A program made the position numbers and the translations under genes. The notes beneath the pieces were generated by a model, which saw nothing but the letters and a program-made list of their open reading frames with translations, was not told the origin of the DNA and ran no database searches. 64,000 nucleotides of DNA from Archaeoglobus sp. JdFR-27. Its GTDB lineage: Archaea > Halobacteriota > Archaeoglobi > Archaeoglobales > Archaeoglobaceae. Shown piece by piece: positions 53,283 to 62,906 of the stretch. Where the stretch lies: contig MTMO01000040.1 of NCBI GenBank assembly GCA_002011235.1, positions 86,424 to 150,423 of the forward strand, read 5' to 3'. The first letter of the stretch is position 1; the number at the start of each line of letters is the position of its first letter.

Positions 53283-53510
53283 TTCGTACTTTCTCAATAA
53301 TTAATTCTTACATTCTTTAATTAAATTTAAAGTTTTTTGAAGTTTTTTGAAATGGAGTGTTCTTCAAACCTCTCATTTAGCATATTCTCATAGAAAAACC
53401 TCAAAGCAAACGATCTTTATTGTTGATTTGCCTTTGTTTGAATAATGAGGCAAACTCTCAGCATCATCAAAAAAGCTAAATACATATACTTTCCCTTTTA
53501 TTTCACAATT

Positions 53511-54237
53511 ATGATAAAAAAGATGTATTAAGAAAACCACTGGTTATACTGATCGCGGCAATTAATTCGGAAATACTTTCAACCAGTCAAACATTCATCA
53601 CATTATTTTCGGATCCTCTTTTGCTTGTCATATATTTCTTCTCCTTTGCTATGATGGATGAATTAATCCAAAGCTACAATTTCGGAAACAAAGCTATTTT
53701 TTGCATGGGGGCTATTTTTGGACTCGCACTGGAAGGTTTTGTGGCTTTTACACTGGTTGCCGACTCATTAGCTTCTCTTGTAATGATCCCCTTTATTGCA
53801 ATTTTGTGGCATGGACTCATCACAACCTTGGTGGCATTTACCGTTGTTGAGGTTATTATACCAAGAAAAGAGAAAAAAATTAAACAAAATTTGGGTGACT
53901 TCAGGTGTTATATTTTGGATTCTTCTTCTGTTAACAACAATGGGGAGCAATTTTGCTGTTGTCTCGCAATCATTCGTGTATACAATAGTTATAGCACTAA
54001 TTCTGTTATTCCTGTTTTTGATTAAAAGAAGTTTAAAAAGTCCTGTCGAATACAAGCCGAGAGTTACTCTATCAATAATTTTGATTATTATTGGCTTTAT
54101 TGCAGGTCTACTGATAAGGGAAAATATTTTTGGTTTTGTAGATTATTTTCAGATGTTGATTTTTTTATATGGCAATTGTCGTTCTGTTGCTGAGAAAAGA
54201 TGAGGAAAAGAATGGCTTGAATTATACACTGAATTAG
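53511..54237 (+). pseudogene. Membrane-protein gene broken by three frameshifts
   Basis: Several frames together give one membrane protein of about 240 residues. It begins ATG ATA AAA AA(A) at 53511, continues as RKPLVILIAAINSEILSTSQ in frame 2 with hydrophobic segments, switches near 53885 to KIWVTSGVIFWILLLLTTMG, and switches again near 54170 to MAIVVLLLRKDEEKNGLNYT, ending at the TAG at 54235-54237. All three shifts are in A or T runs. This could be a real pseudogene or homopolymer sequencing error. The family is not recognised. Confidence 0.6.
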
Positions 54238-54488
54238 GCTGTGATATCGAAGGATACTTCCAGTTAACTAGAGATATGAATCTAACAGTCCTGAACCTTG
54301 CAGGTTTAATCATCTAATTCTATTCCACCTAAATCTGACTTTTCAGCTTAGCTGACTTCATTCGTGATGTAAGTCAAACCTCGTTGAATTCCGATGCCAT
54401 AAAAATAAGCTAATAGAATCAGGATGATCCAGAAATAAAAATCAAAACTTTAATATCATCCCTCTCCTCAATTTAGTGAGGTGATTGT

Positions 54489-55382
54489 ATGAAAGTAAAT
54501 GGAGTTGAGATAGAAGATACCTTTGCTGAAGCGTTTGGTATAAAAATCGCAAGGGTTTTGATTACAGCCTATGACTACGACTGGGCTATGGTGGCTGCAA
54601 CTGAAGCAACCGGTTTTGGTACATCCGTTATAATGTGTCCGGCAGAAGCAGGAGTTGAGCTAAAAGTCCCCCCCTCAAAGACACCTGATGGTAGACCTGG
54701 CGTATATATTCAGATATGTCATATGTCGAAGAAGGGGCTTGAAGAGCAGTTGCTTGCTAGGCTTGGACAGTGTGTTCTGACTGCTCCAACAACAGCAGCA
54801 TTCAACGGCTTGCCGGATGCCGAAAACAAGTTCGATACGGGATTTAAGCTGAAATTCTTTGCGGATGGTTTTGAAAGAGAACTAGAGGTAGGGGGAAGAA
54901 AGTGCTGGGCAATTCCAATGATGCAAGGAGAGTTTATAATCGAGAATGATATGGGCTATGTTGACGGTGTTGCTGGGGGAAACTTCTTCATTCTTGCAGA
55001 AACTCAGCCTTCTGGACTTGCAGCAGCAAAAGCAGCAGTACAGGCTATCTCTGATGTTGAGGGGGCCATAACACCTTTCCCTGGTGGTATCGTCGCATCC
55101 GGTTCAAAAGTAGGTGCAAACAAGTACAAGTTCCTAAAAGCAACCACAAATGAGAAGTTCGCACCAACGTTGAAGGACAAAGTGGAAGGCACATTCATAC
55201 CAGAGAATGTTACTGCAGTTTATGAGCTCGTCATAAACGGTTTGAACATCGATGCTGTCAAAGAAGCAACAAAAGTTGGGATAGAGGCTGCTACCAAGAT
55301 ACCCGGAGTCGTGAAGATTACTGCTGGAAATTACGGTGGAAAGCTTGGTCAGCATTTGATTAATCTCCACGAACTCTTCTAA
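54489..55382 (+). CDS. ftr: Formylmethanofuran:tetrahydromethanopterin formyltransferase
   Basis: Transfers the formyl group between methanofuran and tetrahydromethanopterin in the C1 pathway. The 297-residue protein begins [20 protein letters not shown] and has [31 protein letters not shown] and [20 protein letters not shown], all typical of Ftr. [19 protein letters not shown] and [20 protein letters not shown] follow in the second lobe. A TATA-like TTTAATATC and a GAGGTGATTG ribosome binding site lie upstream. Its presence points to a methanogen-like C1 route, as in Archaeoglobus. Confidence 0.97.
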   Translation: MKVNGVEIEDTFAEAFGIKIARVLITAYDYDWAMVAATEATGFGTSVIMCPAEAGVELKVPPSKTPDGRPGVYIQICHMSKKGLEEQLLARLGQCVLTAPTTAAFNGLPDAENKFDTGFKLKFFADGFERELEVGGRKCWAIPMMQGEFIIENDMGYVDGVAGGNFFILAETQPSGLAAAKAAVQAISDVEGAITPFPGGIVASGSKVGANKYKFLKATTNEKFAPTLKDKVEGTFIPENVTAVYELVINGLNIDAVKEATKVGIEAATKIPGVVKITAGNYGGKLGQHLINLHELF

Positions 55383-55514
55383 TTTTTTATTCAATAATTT
55401 TATTTAATATTACAAAGTTGCTATACCTAAAACTCAATTTTTAATTACATCATTTTGAATTCAGAAACATTTATCATCTACCTTTTTCAAATCACTAAAA
55501 GCGGGTGAAAATCG

Positions 55515-55610
55515 ATGTGCATGGTGGCCATGGTTAGATTTGGCGGCACTCAGAAAAAAGAATCCAAGAGGGAACTACTATCCAAACTGTTAAACAAGTG
55601 TAAAAAGTAG
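55515..55610 (+). CDS. Small 31-residue protein with strong ribosome binding site
   Basis: MCMVAMVRFGGTQKKESKRE is followed by a short basic helix ending NKCKK. It is preceded by GGGTGAAAATCG, a good ribosome binding site, which favours real translation despite the size. Two Cys (residues 2 and 29) are present. No family is recognised. It is alone between ftr and the ABM-like gene. Confidence 0.45.
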   Translation: MCMVAMVRFGGTQKKESKRELLSKLLNKCKK

Positions 55611-55858
55611 TTTCCCTCTATTTTATCTTCCAAATTTGCCCTCAATTAGTTTAGACTCTTCTAAGCCTTTATGGGGGTTCGTTGTTCTTAATTTTAGACC
55701 TGTGGAAATGGAAGAATATGGCGATTTTTTAAAATCTCTAACACCATCCAGAATACTTGGTTTAAAACTGATGGGAGTTGGAAAGTTAAAAGTTGTATAA
55801 AAAATAAAAGATAAATTATTATATAATTAAAAATTAGTCTGGATACCTTCACGTTTAG
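55611..55858. other. Short stretch with a decayed reading-frame fragment
   Basis: Within the 476-base gap after ftr, beyond the 31-residue gene, one open fragment reads KPLWGFVVLNFRPVEMEEYG followed by DFLKSLTPSRI and ends at a TAA near 55801. It has no clear start or family and may be the tail of a lost gene. Otherwise the stretch is AT-rich and gene-free. Confidence 0.35.
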
Positions 55859-56170
55859 TTAAGGTCGAAGTGGTTCGGGTACAATCGGCGAGGGGCCCCA
55901 GAGTTCTCGACTGATGTTTGTAACAAATGCATATAACTCATCCAGAATTTTCTGCAGCTCTTCATTGGAATACCAACTTGCCCAGGCATTCATGTCGGCG
56001 AATTCATAGGTAACGACTACTCGTGAAGAGCCAGTAGCTGGCCTGTATCCACGGAACTCGGTAATTCCAGGAACAGCAAGGGTTCGTGGTATAGTAGATT
56101 GTGCCCACTGTGTGTAGGCGTCTTCTTTCCCTGATAAGATATCCCATTTCATAACGTATAAAACTACCAT
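55859..56170 (-). CDS. ABM/dimeric alpha-beta barrel protein
   Basis: A 103-residue protein predicted as a ferredoxin-like dimeric alpha-beta barrel. It opens VLYVMKWDILSGKEDAYTQW and has VPGITEFRGYRPATGSSRVV and TYEFADMNAWASWYSNEELQ. This resembles antibiotic-biosynthesis monooxygenase-like or DUF proteins of stress response. A GGAGGTGAAAAA ribosome binding site precedes the ATG. Catalytic function is not known. Confidence 0.65.
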   Translation of the reverse strand: MVVLYVMKWDILSGKEDAYTQWAQSTIPRTLAVPGITEFRGYRPATGSSRVVVTYEFADMNAWASWYSNEELQKILDELYAFVTNISRELWGPSPIVPEPLRP

Positions 56171-56422
56171 TTTTTCACCTCCTTTATTAATTTCAATTAA
56201 TAGATTTCTATCATTATTAAATCTTTTGTTGTAAAAAATATATTTTTTTAATTATATTGGAGCTAAAATTTGTCAAGTTAACATCTGTCAGAAACGTAAA
56301 TTCTTTAATTTTTTATTGTTTTTTCTAATGATAATATACCTTTTCACTATTTGATAGTGTTGACAGCTCTAAAAGCAGATGTTCCACGAGAAAAAGAAGA
56401 ATTAAATTACTAAATCCAAAAA

Positions 56423-56495
56423 TAGCCCCGTCCGGATTCGAACCGGAGTCTTCGGATCCAGAGTCCGAAAGGATCGACCGCTACCCCACGGGGCT
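56423..56495 (-). tRNA. tRNA-Gln (anticodon CTG)
   Basis: Reading the minus strand, the acceptor stem AGCCCCG pairs with CGGGGCT, discriminator A. The D arm, the anticodon stem TCGGA/TCCGA with loop CTCTGGA (anticodon CTG), and the T arm CCGGTTCGAATCCGG are complete; 73 bases, no CCA and no intron. Downstream, TATTTTTGG is a probable T-rich terminator. Confidence 0.95.
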
Positions 56496-56577
56496 TTTTT
56501 GTTTTTGGTTGTTAAATGAATTAGCATACTCCTTGGAACATATAGGTTAAAAAATTTTTCTTAGTTTTAGAGATGGT

Positions 56578-57255
56578 TTAAAGAAGTAGGAGAGAATACC
56601 AAGTTAGTATTAAATAAGCTAATGCAGGAATTGCCGCAGTGGTCAGAGCTTTTTTGAAATCTAACTGTCTAGCGTGTTTGATTGCAAAAGTCCACAGTAT
56701 GAACTGCCATCCTAAGCTTATTGTGTTGAGACTGGCGCTCGTGATTTTTATAGACTCACCCATCAATCCTTCAAAGCCTTGGACGGATATAATCGCAGCG
56801 GTATCCATTGCTATTTTGAGGTTCAAAGGAAAGAGAAAGATGGTTGGGATAAAACAAAATGCAACGAACTTAAGGGTAGTTGAAAAATCTCCCTTTCCAT
56901 TAAAGATGGCAGAGACTCCATGCATGATCGCTGAAAAGATTAACCACATTATAAAAACCACAAAAAATGGAGAAATTATCGTGGAGTAGTAGGTAATCGA
57001 GTAAATCATTTGTGCTTGTTCCGCTGGCACGCCTTTGGAGATTGCAAGCTCTACCCCTGCTTTTGCGTATAAATCTGCAAAAAGAGCAGCTGAAAGAGAG
57101 GGTAGAATTGCTGCAATAAGTACTATAGCTAAAGGTTTCAAAAATCCGATCTTTTCCTCCCTGGCTTTCTCAAAAAAATTATTGGGGTTGTAAATGAGTT
57201 CAAGATAATTGGGCATAGATTTAAATTTGAGCGCGACATTATAATCTTTGCGCAT
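56578..57255 (-). CDS. Yip1-domain membrane protein
   Basis: A 225-residue protein with five predicted membrane segments. The N-terminal NYLELIYNPNNFFEKAREEK and FLKPLAIVLIAAILPSLSAA, and the later GVSAIFNGKGDFSTTLKFVA match the Yip1/DUF1282-type pattern. The start is 57255 or, possibly, the ATG at 57216 (MPNYLELIYN). Function in archaea is unknown. Confidence 0.75.
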   Translation of the reverse strand: MRKDYNVALKFKSMPNYLELIYNPNNFFEKAREEKIGFLKPLAIVLIAAILPSLSAALFADLYAKAGVELAISKGVPAEQAQMIYSITYYSTIISPFFVVFIMWLIFSAIMHGVSAIFNGKGDFSTTLKFVAFCFIPTIFLFPLNLKIAMDTAAIISVQGFEGLMGESIKITSASLNTISLGWQFILWTFAIKHARQLDFKKALTTAAIPALAYLILTWYSLLLL

Positions 57256-57460
57256 AGTTAGAAATTTTTTCTCGTATTTTTTAGATTATTTTTACCAAAT
57301 ACAATTGCCGATTCGCGTGTGAGTTAGTTTAAAGAATTCATGTTAAGATAAAAAGTCGTTAGGATCTAGGATCTAAAACTTTTAAAACTTTAATTTACGC
57401 TCTAAAACTTAAAACTAATAATCAACGGAATTAATCATCGGAATTATTCCTCTTCAGTAT

Positions 57461-57640
57461 CTAATCTTCTTTTTTGTCTGAATCTACCTTAGCCTCACTC
57501 TCGGATTTTTCCTCTTCTTTTAGATCGAATTTGTCTCCACCACATAGCTTAATTCTATTCCCACATAAAATACAGACGGCTATCATCTTTTCGTTGACCC
57601 TGAATTCGTCTCCTCCACAGCTATCACAGACTATGAGCAT
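57461..57640 (-). CDS. Small zinc-ribbon protein (59 aa)
   Basis: MLIVCDSCGGDEFRVNEKMI is followed by AVCILCGNRIKLCGGDKFDL and an acidic, Lys/Glu-rich tail. CDSC and CILC give a four-Cys zinc ribbon. The protein ends KVDSDKKED. Start is the ATG at 57640, stop at 57461-57463. Such short ribbons are often found near RNA-polymerase or nucleic-acid-binding functions, but this one is unassigned. Confidence 0.6.
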   Translation of the reverse strand: MLIVCDSCGGDEFRVNEKMIAVCILCGNRIKLCGGDKFDLKEEEKSESEAKVDSDKKED

Positions 57641-57749
57641 TGAAGAAAAAATTTATTTTCTTTGTTATTATCGTTTCCGTTTTCCTCATTATGAGTTCTG
57701 AAGTTTGGAACCAAGAAAAGTTTTTAATTAATAATTCTTATGGAGATCT

Positions 57750-58514
57750 ATGAACAAGGAATGGAATGAAAAAGGAAAGGAATTATTAGAGATTCTCAAA
57801 CTGAGAACACCTCCTGTAGGGGTGGTTTTTTCTGAGAATGATGAGACTCTCGAAGGCTCATTTCAACCATCGAAATATGGGGTGAAAATGGCTGTTTGTC
57901 AGGCCATTGGATTTGCAAGATACAGTGGAAGGACTGTGGTTTTAAAATACGACGATTTTGCCTGTCCACCTTCGATGATTATCTATGGTTTGGTGAGGGG
58001 TGAGTTAAAAGAGGACTTAAAAAGCATTCTTCTGAAAGCGGGATGGCTTAAGGATGAATCGGCAGAGGTTCTCGAGAACTTCTTGCCTCAAGGAAAATAT
58101 AAAACCTTCATTTTCGGGGATCTAACAAGAATGTATATCAAACCTCAATCAATACTCGTATTTGGATCTCCAGCCCAGATAGGTAGACTTATTCAGGCAA
58201 AAACGTATTTTGGAGGGATAGTTAGAGCCAATCTCGTTGCAAAAACAGCATCTTGCTCGGAAGCACTTCTACCATCGTTGAGTGGGGAACCAGCTGTCTC
58301 CGTTCCGGGTGCTGGAGATAGAGTTTTTGCAGGACTTGACGAGGATGAAATGATTTTCGCAATGCCTTACGAATGGCTCGACAGAATTTTAGAGGGTTTG
58401 AAAAACGCTGGGAAAGGTGCAAATGTTAGTTATCCGGTGCCACCCTTCCTGTTATTCACTCCAAGATTTCCGAAGATGTATAGAGAATTCCAGGAGAAGT
58501 TCGAGAGAGCTTGA
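57750..58514 (+). CDS. DUF169 family protein
   Basis: A 254-residue DUF169 protein. LKLRTPPVGVVFSENDETLE starts the family pattern, with MAVCQAIGFARYSGRTVVLK and FACPPSMIIYGL containing conserved Cys residues. The later CSEALLPSLSGEPAVSVPGA and GAGDRVFAGLDEDEM are typical. Function is unknown; the Cys pair may bind a metal or a cofactor. It is monocistronic. Confidence 0.8.
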   Translation: MNKEWNEKGKELLEILKLRTPPVGVVFSENDETLEGSFQPSKYGVKMAVCQAIGFARYSGRTVVLKYDDFACPPSMIIYGLVRGELKEDLKSILLKAGWLKDESAEVLENFLPQGKYKTFIFGDLTRMYIKPQSILVFGSPAQIGRLIQAKTYFGGIVRANLVAKTASCSEALLPSLSGEPAVSVPGAGDRVFAGLDEDEMIFAMPYEWLDRILEGLKNAGKGANVSYPVPPFLLFTPRFPKMYREFQEKFERA

Positions 58515-58608
58515 AGAGTTAATTAAAGCTGAGACTCAAAGACGAGGCTCAAAGACCCATCATTAAATTTATCAAAAGAATTATATTGCCCCAACCCAAC
58601 TAGCCTTC

Positions 58609-58926
58609 ATGGGAAGTGATACTACAATTACGATAATAGGAGTCATAGTGGGTTTTCTTTTTGGACTTAGTGGGATTGCAACCCTTTTCAATCTCATGAG
58701 CAATGTGATAACGGAAGCAACCACCCAACTTTCCCAACTCAGCGCTGTTTCGACCTTAGTTCTTCTAGTAATAGCTATTATCTTGATAATAAAGATCAGG
58801 ATAATTTCTGCTCTGGTTGTCGGAGCGATCGTTGGTGCGGTATTAAATCTCATATTAAAGCTCAACGGGATTGATATCGTAAATCAGGTTTTTTCAACGA
58901 TAATGAGCAATCTCCACTTAACCTAA
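58609..58926 (+). CDS. Small membrane protein
   Basis: A 105-residue protein with three hydrophobic segments: TITIIGVIVGFLFGLSGIAT, LVLLVIAIILIIKIRI and VVGAIVGAVLNLILKLNGID. It has no recognised family. The start is the ATG at 58609. Small archaeal membrane proteins of this size are common and often uncharacterised. Confidence 0.55.
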   Translation: MGSDTTITIIGVIVGFLFGLSGIATLFNLMSNVITEATTQLSQLSAVSTLVLLVIAIILIIKIRIISALVVGAIVGAVLNLILKLNGIDIVNQVFSTIMSNLHLT

Positions 58927-59043
58927 TCTAAACTCTCTTTGTGGCTTAAAGAATCAAGACCCAGATATTTGAGGACATCTAAAGGATTTCTGATGGATAA
59001 AACAAATAAACTTTTATAGCCAACATCATCCTTTCCCCTCTGA

Positions 59044-59490
59044 ATGAAGGTAGCTCTTGGTGGAACATTTGAACCACTTCACGAAGGACACAAGAAGCTA
59101 ATCGAAGTTGCAGTAAGACTCGGTGGAAGAGATGTAATGATTGGGGTCACAAGTGATGAGATGGCAAGATTGAGGATAAGAAGCGTCCTTCCTTTTGAAA
59201 TCAGAGCTGAGAACATTAGGCGATATGTCGAGGCAAAGTACGGTTTTACTCCTTCTGTTGTGAAGATAGATAATCCCTATGGTAGGACTCTCGAAATCGA
59301 TTTCGATTATCTTGTGGTATCTCCGGAAACCTGTAAAATGGCAGTTGAGATAAACAAAAAGAGGAGAGAACTTGGAAAAAGAGAAATAAAGGTTGTTAAA
59401 GTCGATTTTCTTATGGCTGAGGATGGGAAACCTATATCTTCTACGAGGATTAAAAAAGGTGAAATCGACAGATACGGGAATTTAATTTAA
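59044..59490 (+). CDS. coaD: Phosphopantetheine adenylyltransferase (archaeal CoaD)
   Basis: Makes dephospho-CoA from 4'-phosphopantetheine and ATP. The 148-residue protein has the nucleotidyltransferase motif GGTFEPLHEGHKKLIEVA (HxGH variant), followed by RDVMIGVTSDEMARLR and the C-terminal ISSTRIKKGEID (ISSTxI motif). The archaeal COG1019 form is shorter than bacterial CoaD in some regions. It fits the heavy CoA use in this window. Confidence 0.92.
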   Translation: MKVALGGTFEPLHEGHKKLIEVAVRLGGRDVMIGVTSDEMARLRIRSVLPFEIRAENIRRYVEAKYGFTPSVVKIDNPYGRTLEIDFDYLVVSPETCKMAVEINKKRRELGKREIKVVKVDFLMAEDGKPISSTRIKKGEIDRYGNLI

Positions 59491-59589
59491 AGTTTTATTT
59501 GATTAAGGGTAGGGTATAGTTGAATCGGAAGGAGTTTATGATTTTGGGCCTAAATAGGTCTACAAATTTACAAAATTTGATAAACTCAA

Positions 59590-59931
59590 TCAAGGCTTGA
59601 TGTAAGCATAGCCCTCTTCTTGAAGTTCTATCAATTTCACAATCCCAGCAGGAATTATCTCACAGAACTCCGAGACCTGATCCTGTTTGATTTTTACGAG
59701 ATTCATCAAGGCGTTGTTGCAAACATAAAATCTAATTCCTTTTTTAACAAAGTTCTCGATTTCGTCTCTGTATCTTTCCAAGTTTGGTTTTGTGAAAAGT
59801 TTTACAGCATACCCATTCGCCACAACAACCACTTTTGAATCTTCCTGGCTTTTTAAAAGGTTATGTATGTTTCCCAGCATGAGTTCAAACACTGGTGTCG
59901 AATCAAAATCGATGTGAAAAACAACCTTCAT
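59590..59931 (-). CDS. DsrE/DsrF-like protein
   Basis: A 113-residue protein of the DsrE-like fold. MKVVFHIDFDSTPVFELMLG starts at the ATG at 59931; a further in-frame TTG lies upstream. VVVVANGYAVKLFTKPN and RFYVCNNALMNLVKIKQDQV, with a conserved Cys, match small DsrE/Tus-type sulfur-carrier proteins. The Cys could carry persulfide, relevant in a sulfate- or sulfur-using archaeon, but no dsr genes are near. Confidence 0.72.
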   Translation of the reverse strand: MKVVFHIDFDSTPVFELMLGNIHNLLKSQEDSKVVVVANGYAVKLFTKPNLERYRDEIENFVKKGIRFYVCNNALMNLVKIKQDQVSEFCEIIPAGIVKLIELQEEGYAYIKP

Positions 59932-60021
59932 CGTGTCCCAATCCAATCACGACTTTAAAAAATTAACGATGATAGTCCAATGAAACGGAATTAATATAAG
60001 AACAATCGAAATTGATTTTTT

Positions 60022-60555
60022 GTGGTTAAGGTTATTGTAGGCTCAAAGAATCCTGTGAAAGTTGAGGGAGTGAAGCAGGCATTCCAGCATTACTTTGATG
60101 AGGTTGAGATTTCCTCAAGGGAGGTAGATTCGGGAGTTGGGAAACAACCTTTCAACAACGAATCAATCAGAGGAGCTATAAACAGGGCTTTAAAGTCCTA
60201 TTCAAATGAATTTGACTTCTCTGTTGGTGTTGAAGCTGGATTATTTTCATTTAAAAGAACAATCACAGGTTTCATAGACTTTCAGGTTGCAGCAATCTAC
60301 AATGGTCATAGAATTACGATAGGCTTTGGCCCAGGTTTTGAGTATCCTCCATTCGTGGTTGAGGAAGTCCTCAAAGGAAAAGAGGTTGGAGACGTGATGG
60401 ATGAGTTCACGGGGATTAAGAATCTAGGGGAGAAAACTGGGGCGATTCATTTCTTAACAAAAGGTAGGATTTCTAGGATCGATCTTACAAGACTCTCCGT
60501 AATAACAGCTTTGATACCCTGGATAAACAAAGAAATTTACTTCGGGACTGAGTAG
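60022..60555 (+). CDS. Inosine/xanthosine triphosphatase (DUF84)
   Basis: A house-cleaning NTPase of 177 residues that removes ITP and XTP. The start VKVIVGSKNPVKVEGVKQAF has the SKNPxK motif. FDFSVGVEAGLFSFKRTITG, GFGPGFEYPPFVVEEVLKGK and the final NLGEKTGAIHFLTKGRISRI are family-typical. The start is a GTG at 60022. It precedes a radical SAM gene. Confidence 0.9.
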   Translation: MVKVIVGSKNPVKVEGVKQAFQHYFDEVEISSREVDSGVGKQPFNNESIRGAINRALKSYSNEFDFSVGVEAGLFSFKRTITGFIDFQVAAIYNGHRITIGFGPGFEYPPFVVEEVLKGKEVGDVMDEFTGIKNLGEKTGAIHFLTKGRISRIDLTRLSVITALIPWINKEIYFGTE

Positions 60556-60568
60556 GTATTTTAGCGTT

Positions 60569-61420
60569 ATGAATCTCACAATGGATGTCATAAAACCGTT
60601 CGATCCTTGGAAATCTCCATTGTGCACATGTCCGGAAAAATACTCTTTAAATCCATATACAGGATGCTCTCATTGCTGTATCTACTGTTATTCAACCTAT
60701 ATACCAAATTTTTATAGATTACGGATCAAGAAAAATCTTTTGTCTAGGGTAGAAAAGGATCTATCCAAGCTTCCAAAACACGCACTGATTTCAATGTCTA
60801 ATTCCAGCGATCCCTATCCTCCTCTCGAAAAAAAGCTTGGGCTAACAAGGAAAGTTCTTGAACTGATAAAGGAACATGATATGGATCTCATGATTGTGAC
60901 GAAAAGTGATATAGTAACAAGAGACATCGGTCTGATCGGTGAAATGAATGCAGCCGTAAGCATCTCCATAACAACCTTGGATAAAGAGCTCGCTGCAAAG
61001 CTTGAGCCCGGTGCTCCGGAGCCTACTAAAAGGATTGAAGCATTAAGAAGGCTTCATTCTGAAAAAATTCCTGTTGTATTACGGCTTGATCCCATCATCC
61101 CCGGAAAAAGTGAAGGGGAAATAGAGAAAATCATTGAGGAATGTTCCTTTGTTTCCCATGTCGTCTCATCAACGCTCAAACTTCGTTTTGATTCGCTTAG
61201 AAGAATGCTAAACACTTTTCCAGAGCTTGAACACTACCACAAACTCTATAAAAAAGGTGAAAAGATACAGAACTCCTTTTACCTTCCTCTAGATTTAAGA
61301 AAACAGCTGTTGGAGAATGTTAGGGAGGTATGTGAAAGGTATGGAATTGGTTATGCCTTCTGCAGAGAGGGGATTGATTTTAAAGCGAAAAGCTGTGATG
61401 GCTCTCATCTAATCAGGTAA
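60569..61420 (+). CDS. Radical SAM protein (SplB-like)
   Basis: A 283-residue radical SAM enzyme. The iron-sulfur motif is in LNPYTGCSHCCIYCYSTY (CxxxCxxC). The ALISMSNSSDPYPPLEKKLG and LMIVTKSDIVTRD segments, then VSISITTLDKELAAKLEPGA and VVLRLDPIIPGKSEGEIEKI, form the TIM barrel. The family is related to spore photoproduct lyase but without proof of DNA repair. It starts 13 bases after the XTPase gene and is probably co-transcribed. Confidence 0.87.
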   Translation: MNLTMDVIKPFDPWKSPLCTCPEKYSLNPYTGCSHCCIYCYSTYIPNFYRLRIKKNLLSRVEKDLSKLPKHALISMSNSSDPYPPLEKKLGLTRKVLELIKEHDMDLMIVTKSDIVTRDIGLIGEMNAAVSISITTLDKELAAKLEPGAPEPTKRIEALRRLHSEKIPVVLRLDPIIPGKSEGEIEKIIEECSFVSHVVSSTLKLRFDSLRRMLNTFPELEHYHKLYKKGEKIQNSFYLPLDLRKQLLENVREVCERYGIGYAFCREGIDFKAKSCDGSHLIR

Positions 61421-61454
61421 CAGATAATCGAAATGATCAAAATTAACCCTAAGC

Positions 61455-62699
61455 TTAGATTATAGAAAAGGCAATCAATACCAGAATAAAGCAACTTGTT
61501 CCAATCAAATCCATGATCGAGGTAATCAGAGGGATTCCGATGTTATCAGGGTCGAGGCCTTTTCTGAATGAAAGGATTGAGAAATAATACGCCATGAGAT
61601 TGAGAGGCAGAAGTAAAATCTGGCCCGCAATCACCGTTATTGCGACTATCTCGAGGGTTGAGATCGTCTGAATTCCTGCCGTGAGATTGAGGAGCTGAGC
61701 TGTAATACCTATCAAGGAGAAAACAAAGAATCCAATGAGATGGAAAACAGCAAAAACCTTCAGAACTTCAGTGGGTGGTTTTAATCTTGGCTTAAGGATA
61801 CCTAAGTGGAGCAGGGAAGCAAACCTTGATGAGAGAATCCCACCAATAGCTCCACCATCTTCGAGGAATGAGGGAATTACCGTAAGCAATCCGGCTATGG
61901 CTATGAATCTCTCGATCCTTGTTCCTATAACTGATCCGGCAAAGAGATCTAGAGTTATGCAAATAAGGAGGATCCAAAAGCTCTCCCTTATAATTTTCTT
62001 TGCAATTTTTCTCTTCCCAGATTTTTCGTTTTTTACGAAAGATGATCCATAAAAGCTAAGAAATCCGAGAAAAACCGTTATAATTAAGAGAATTGAAAAA
62101 ATAAAAATTCTAACCTCAAAAGATGAAGCGAATACGATTTGGGCGGAAAGAAACAAAATAGGTAAGGTCACCATATCACCGAGCAGAGTTATGAATGGAG
62201 CCGTTATGTTGTCAGGATTCCAACCATATCTGAAGCTACCTATGGCAAGATAAAAAGTTGCAGGGATCATAAGGAAAGCAGATAACACACCTGCAAGAAC
62301 GGAGATTGTAGTGAGATCCAAGGCTAAGGATATGAATGAAATGTTTTCCCCTCTGAATATATTAAGCCCCATCAGCTGAGCGGCAACGGCAGCAAAAAGG
62401 CTGCTGAGAATGCTAAACACCATCAGTAGAAACGTTGAGGAGGCTAGATTTTCGGTGTATTCAGGAATAGGCTCAAAGCTTGGAGTTATCCTTCCTGTAT
62501 GGAGGTATGAGCTAAGTCTTGATCCCAAAGAGGCGTAAATATTTCCTCTTAATCCTATGCTGGCAGGAATAAGCAAGATCAATGCTGGAAGAATCTCCAG
62601 TTTATCCGAAGAGAATCCCAACACAAAACCGGTGACAAGGTTCCCTACCGTTACAAGGGTAAGGGCAAATAAGCTCTCTTTAATGTCTCGTCTGTCCAT
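61455..62699 (-). CDS. MgtE-type divalent cation transporter, duplicated domain
   Basis: A 414-residue membrane protein made of two MgtE channel domains in tandem. Half one (about 1-215) ends FRYGWNPDNITAPFITLLGD and half two (about 230-414) ends FRKGLDPDNIGIPLITSIMD; the PDN motif is the MgtE ion-path signature. No N-terminal or CBS regulatory domain is present. Bacterial MgtE works as a homodimer, so the fusion would supply both halves of one channel. Mg2+ or another divalent cation is the likely substrate. Confidence 0.82.
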   Translation of the reverse strand: MDRRDIKESLFALTLVTVGNLVTGFVLGFSSDKLEILPALILLIPASIGLRGNIYASLGSRLSSYLHTGRITPSFEPIPEYTENLASSTFLLMVFSILSSLFAAVAAQLMGLNIFRGENISFISLALDLTTISVLAGVLSAFLMIPATFYLAIGSFRYGWNPDNITAPFITLLGDMVTLPILFLSAQIVFASSFEVRIFIFSILLIITVFLGFLSFYGSSFVKNEKSGKRKIAKKIIRESFWILLICITLDLFAGSVIGTRIERFIAIAGLLTVIPSFLEDGGAIGGILSSRFASLLHLGILKPRLKPPTEVLKVFAVFHLIGFFVFSLIGITAQLLNLTAGIQTISTLEIVAITVIAGQILLLPLNLMAYYFSILSFRKGLDPDNIGIPLITSIMDLIGTSCFILVLIAFSII

Positions 62700-62906
62700 G
62701 TAAACAGAGCTTAGGGCTACAATACACCACCTCGGAACTGGATTTAGTTAACCAACTCTATTATAAATCCGTAGTATATAATTCTTGTTAATTCGTGGTG
62801 AAGACAAGAATGAAGGGCCACAAATTTATTTTCTCTCAGATAATCCAAAAAATAAATAAATTCTAATGGATTTTAAGGATTTAATTTAAGGATTTGAGGA
62901 AAAAAT

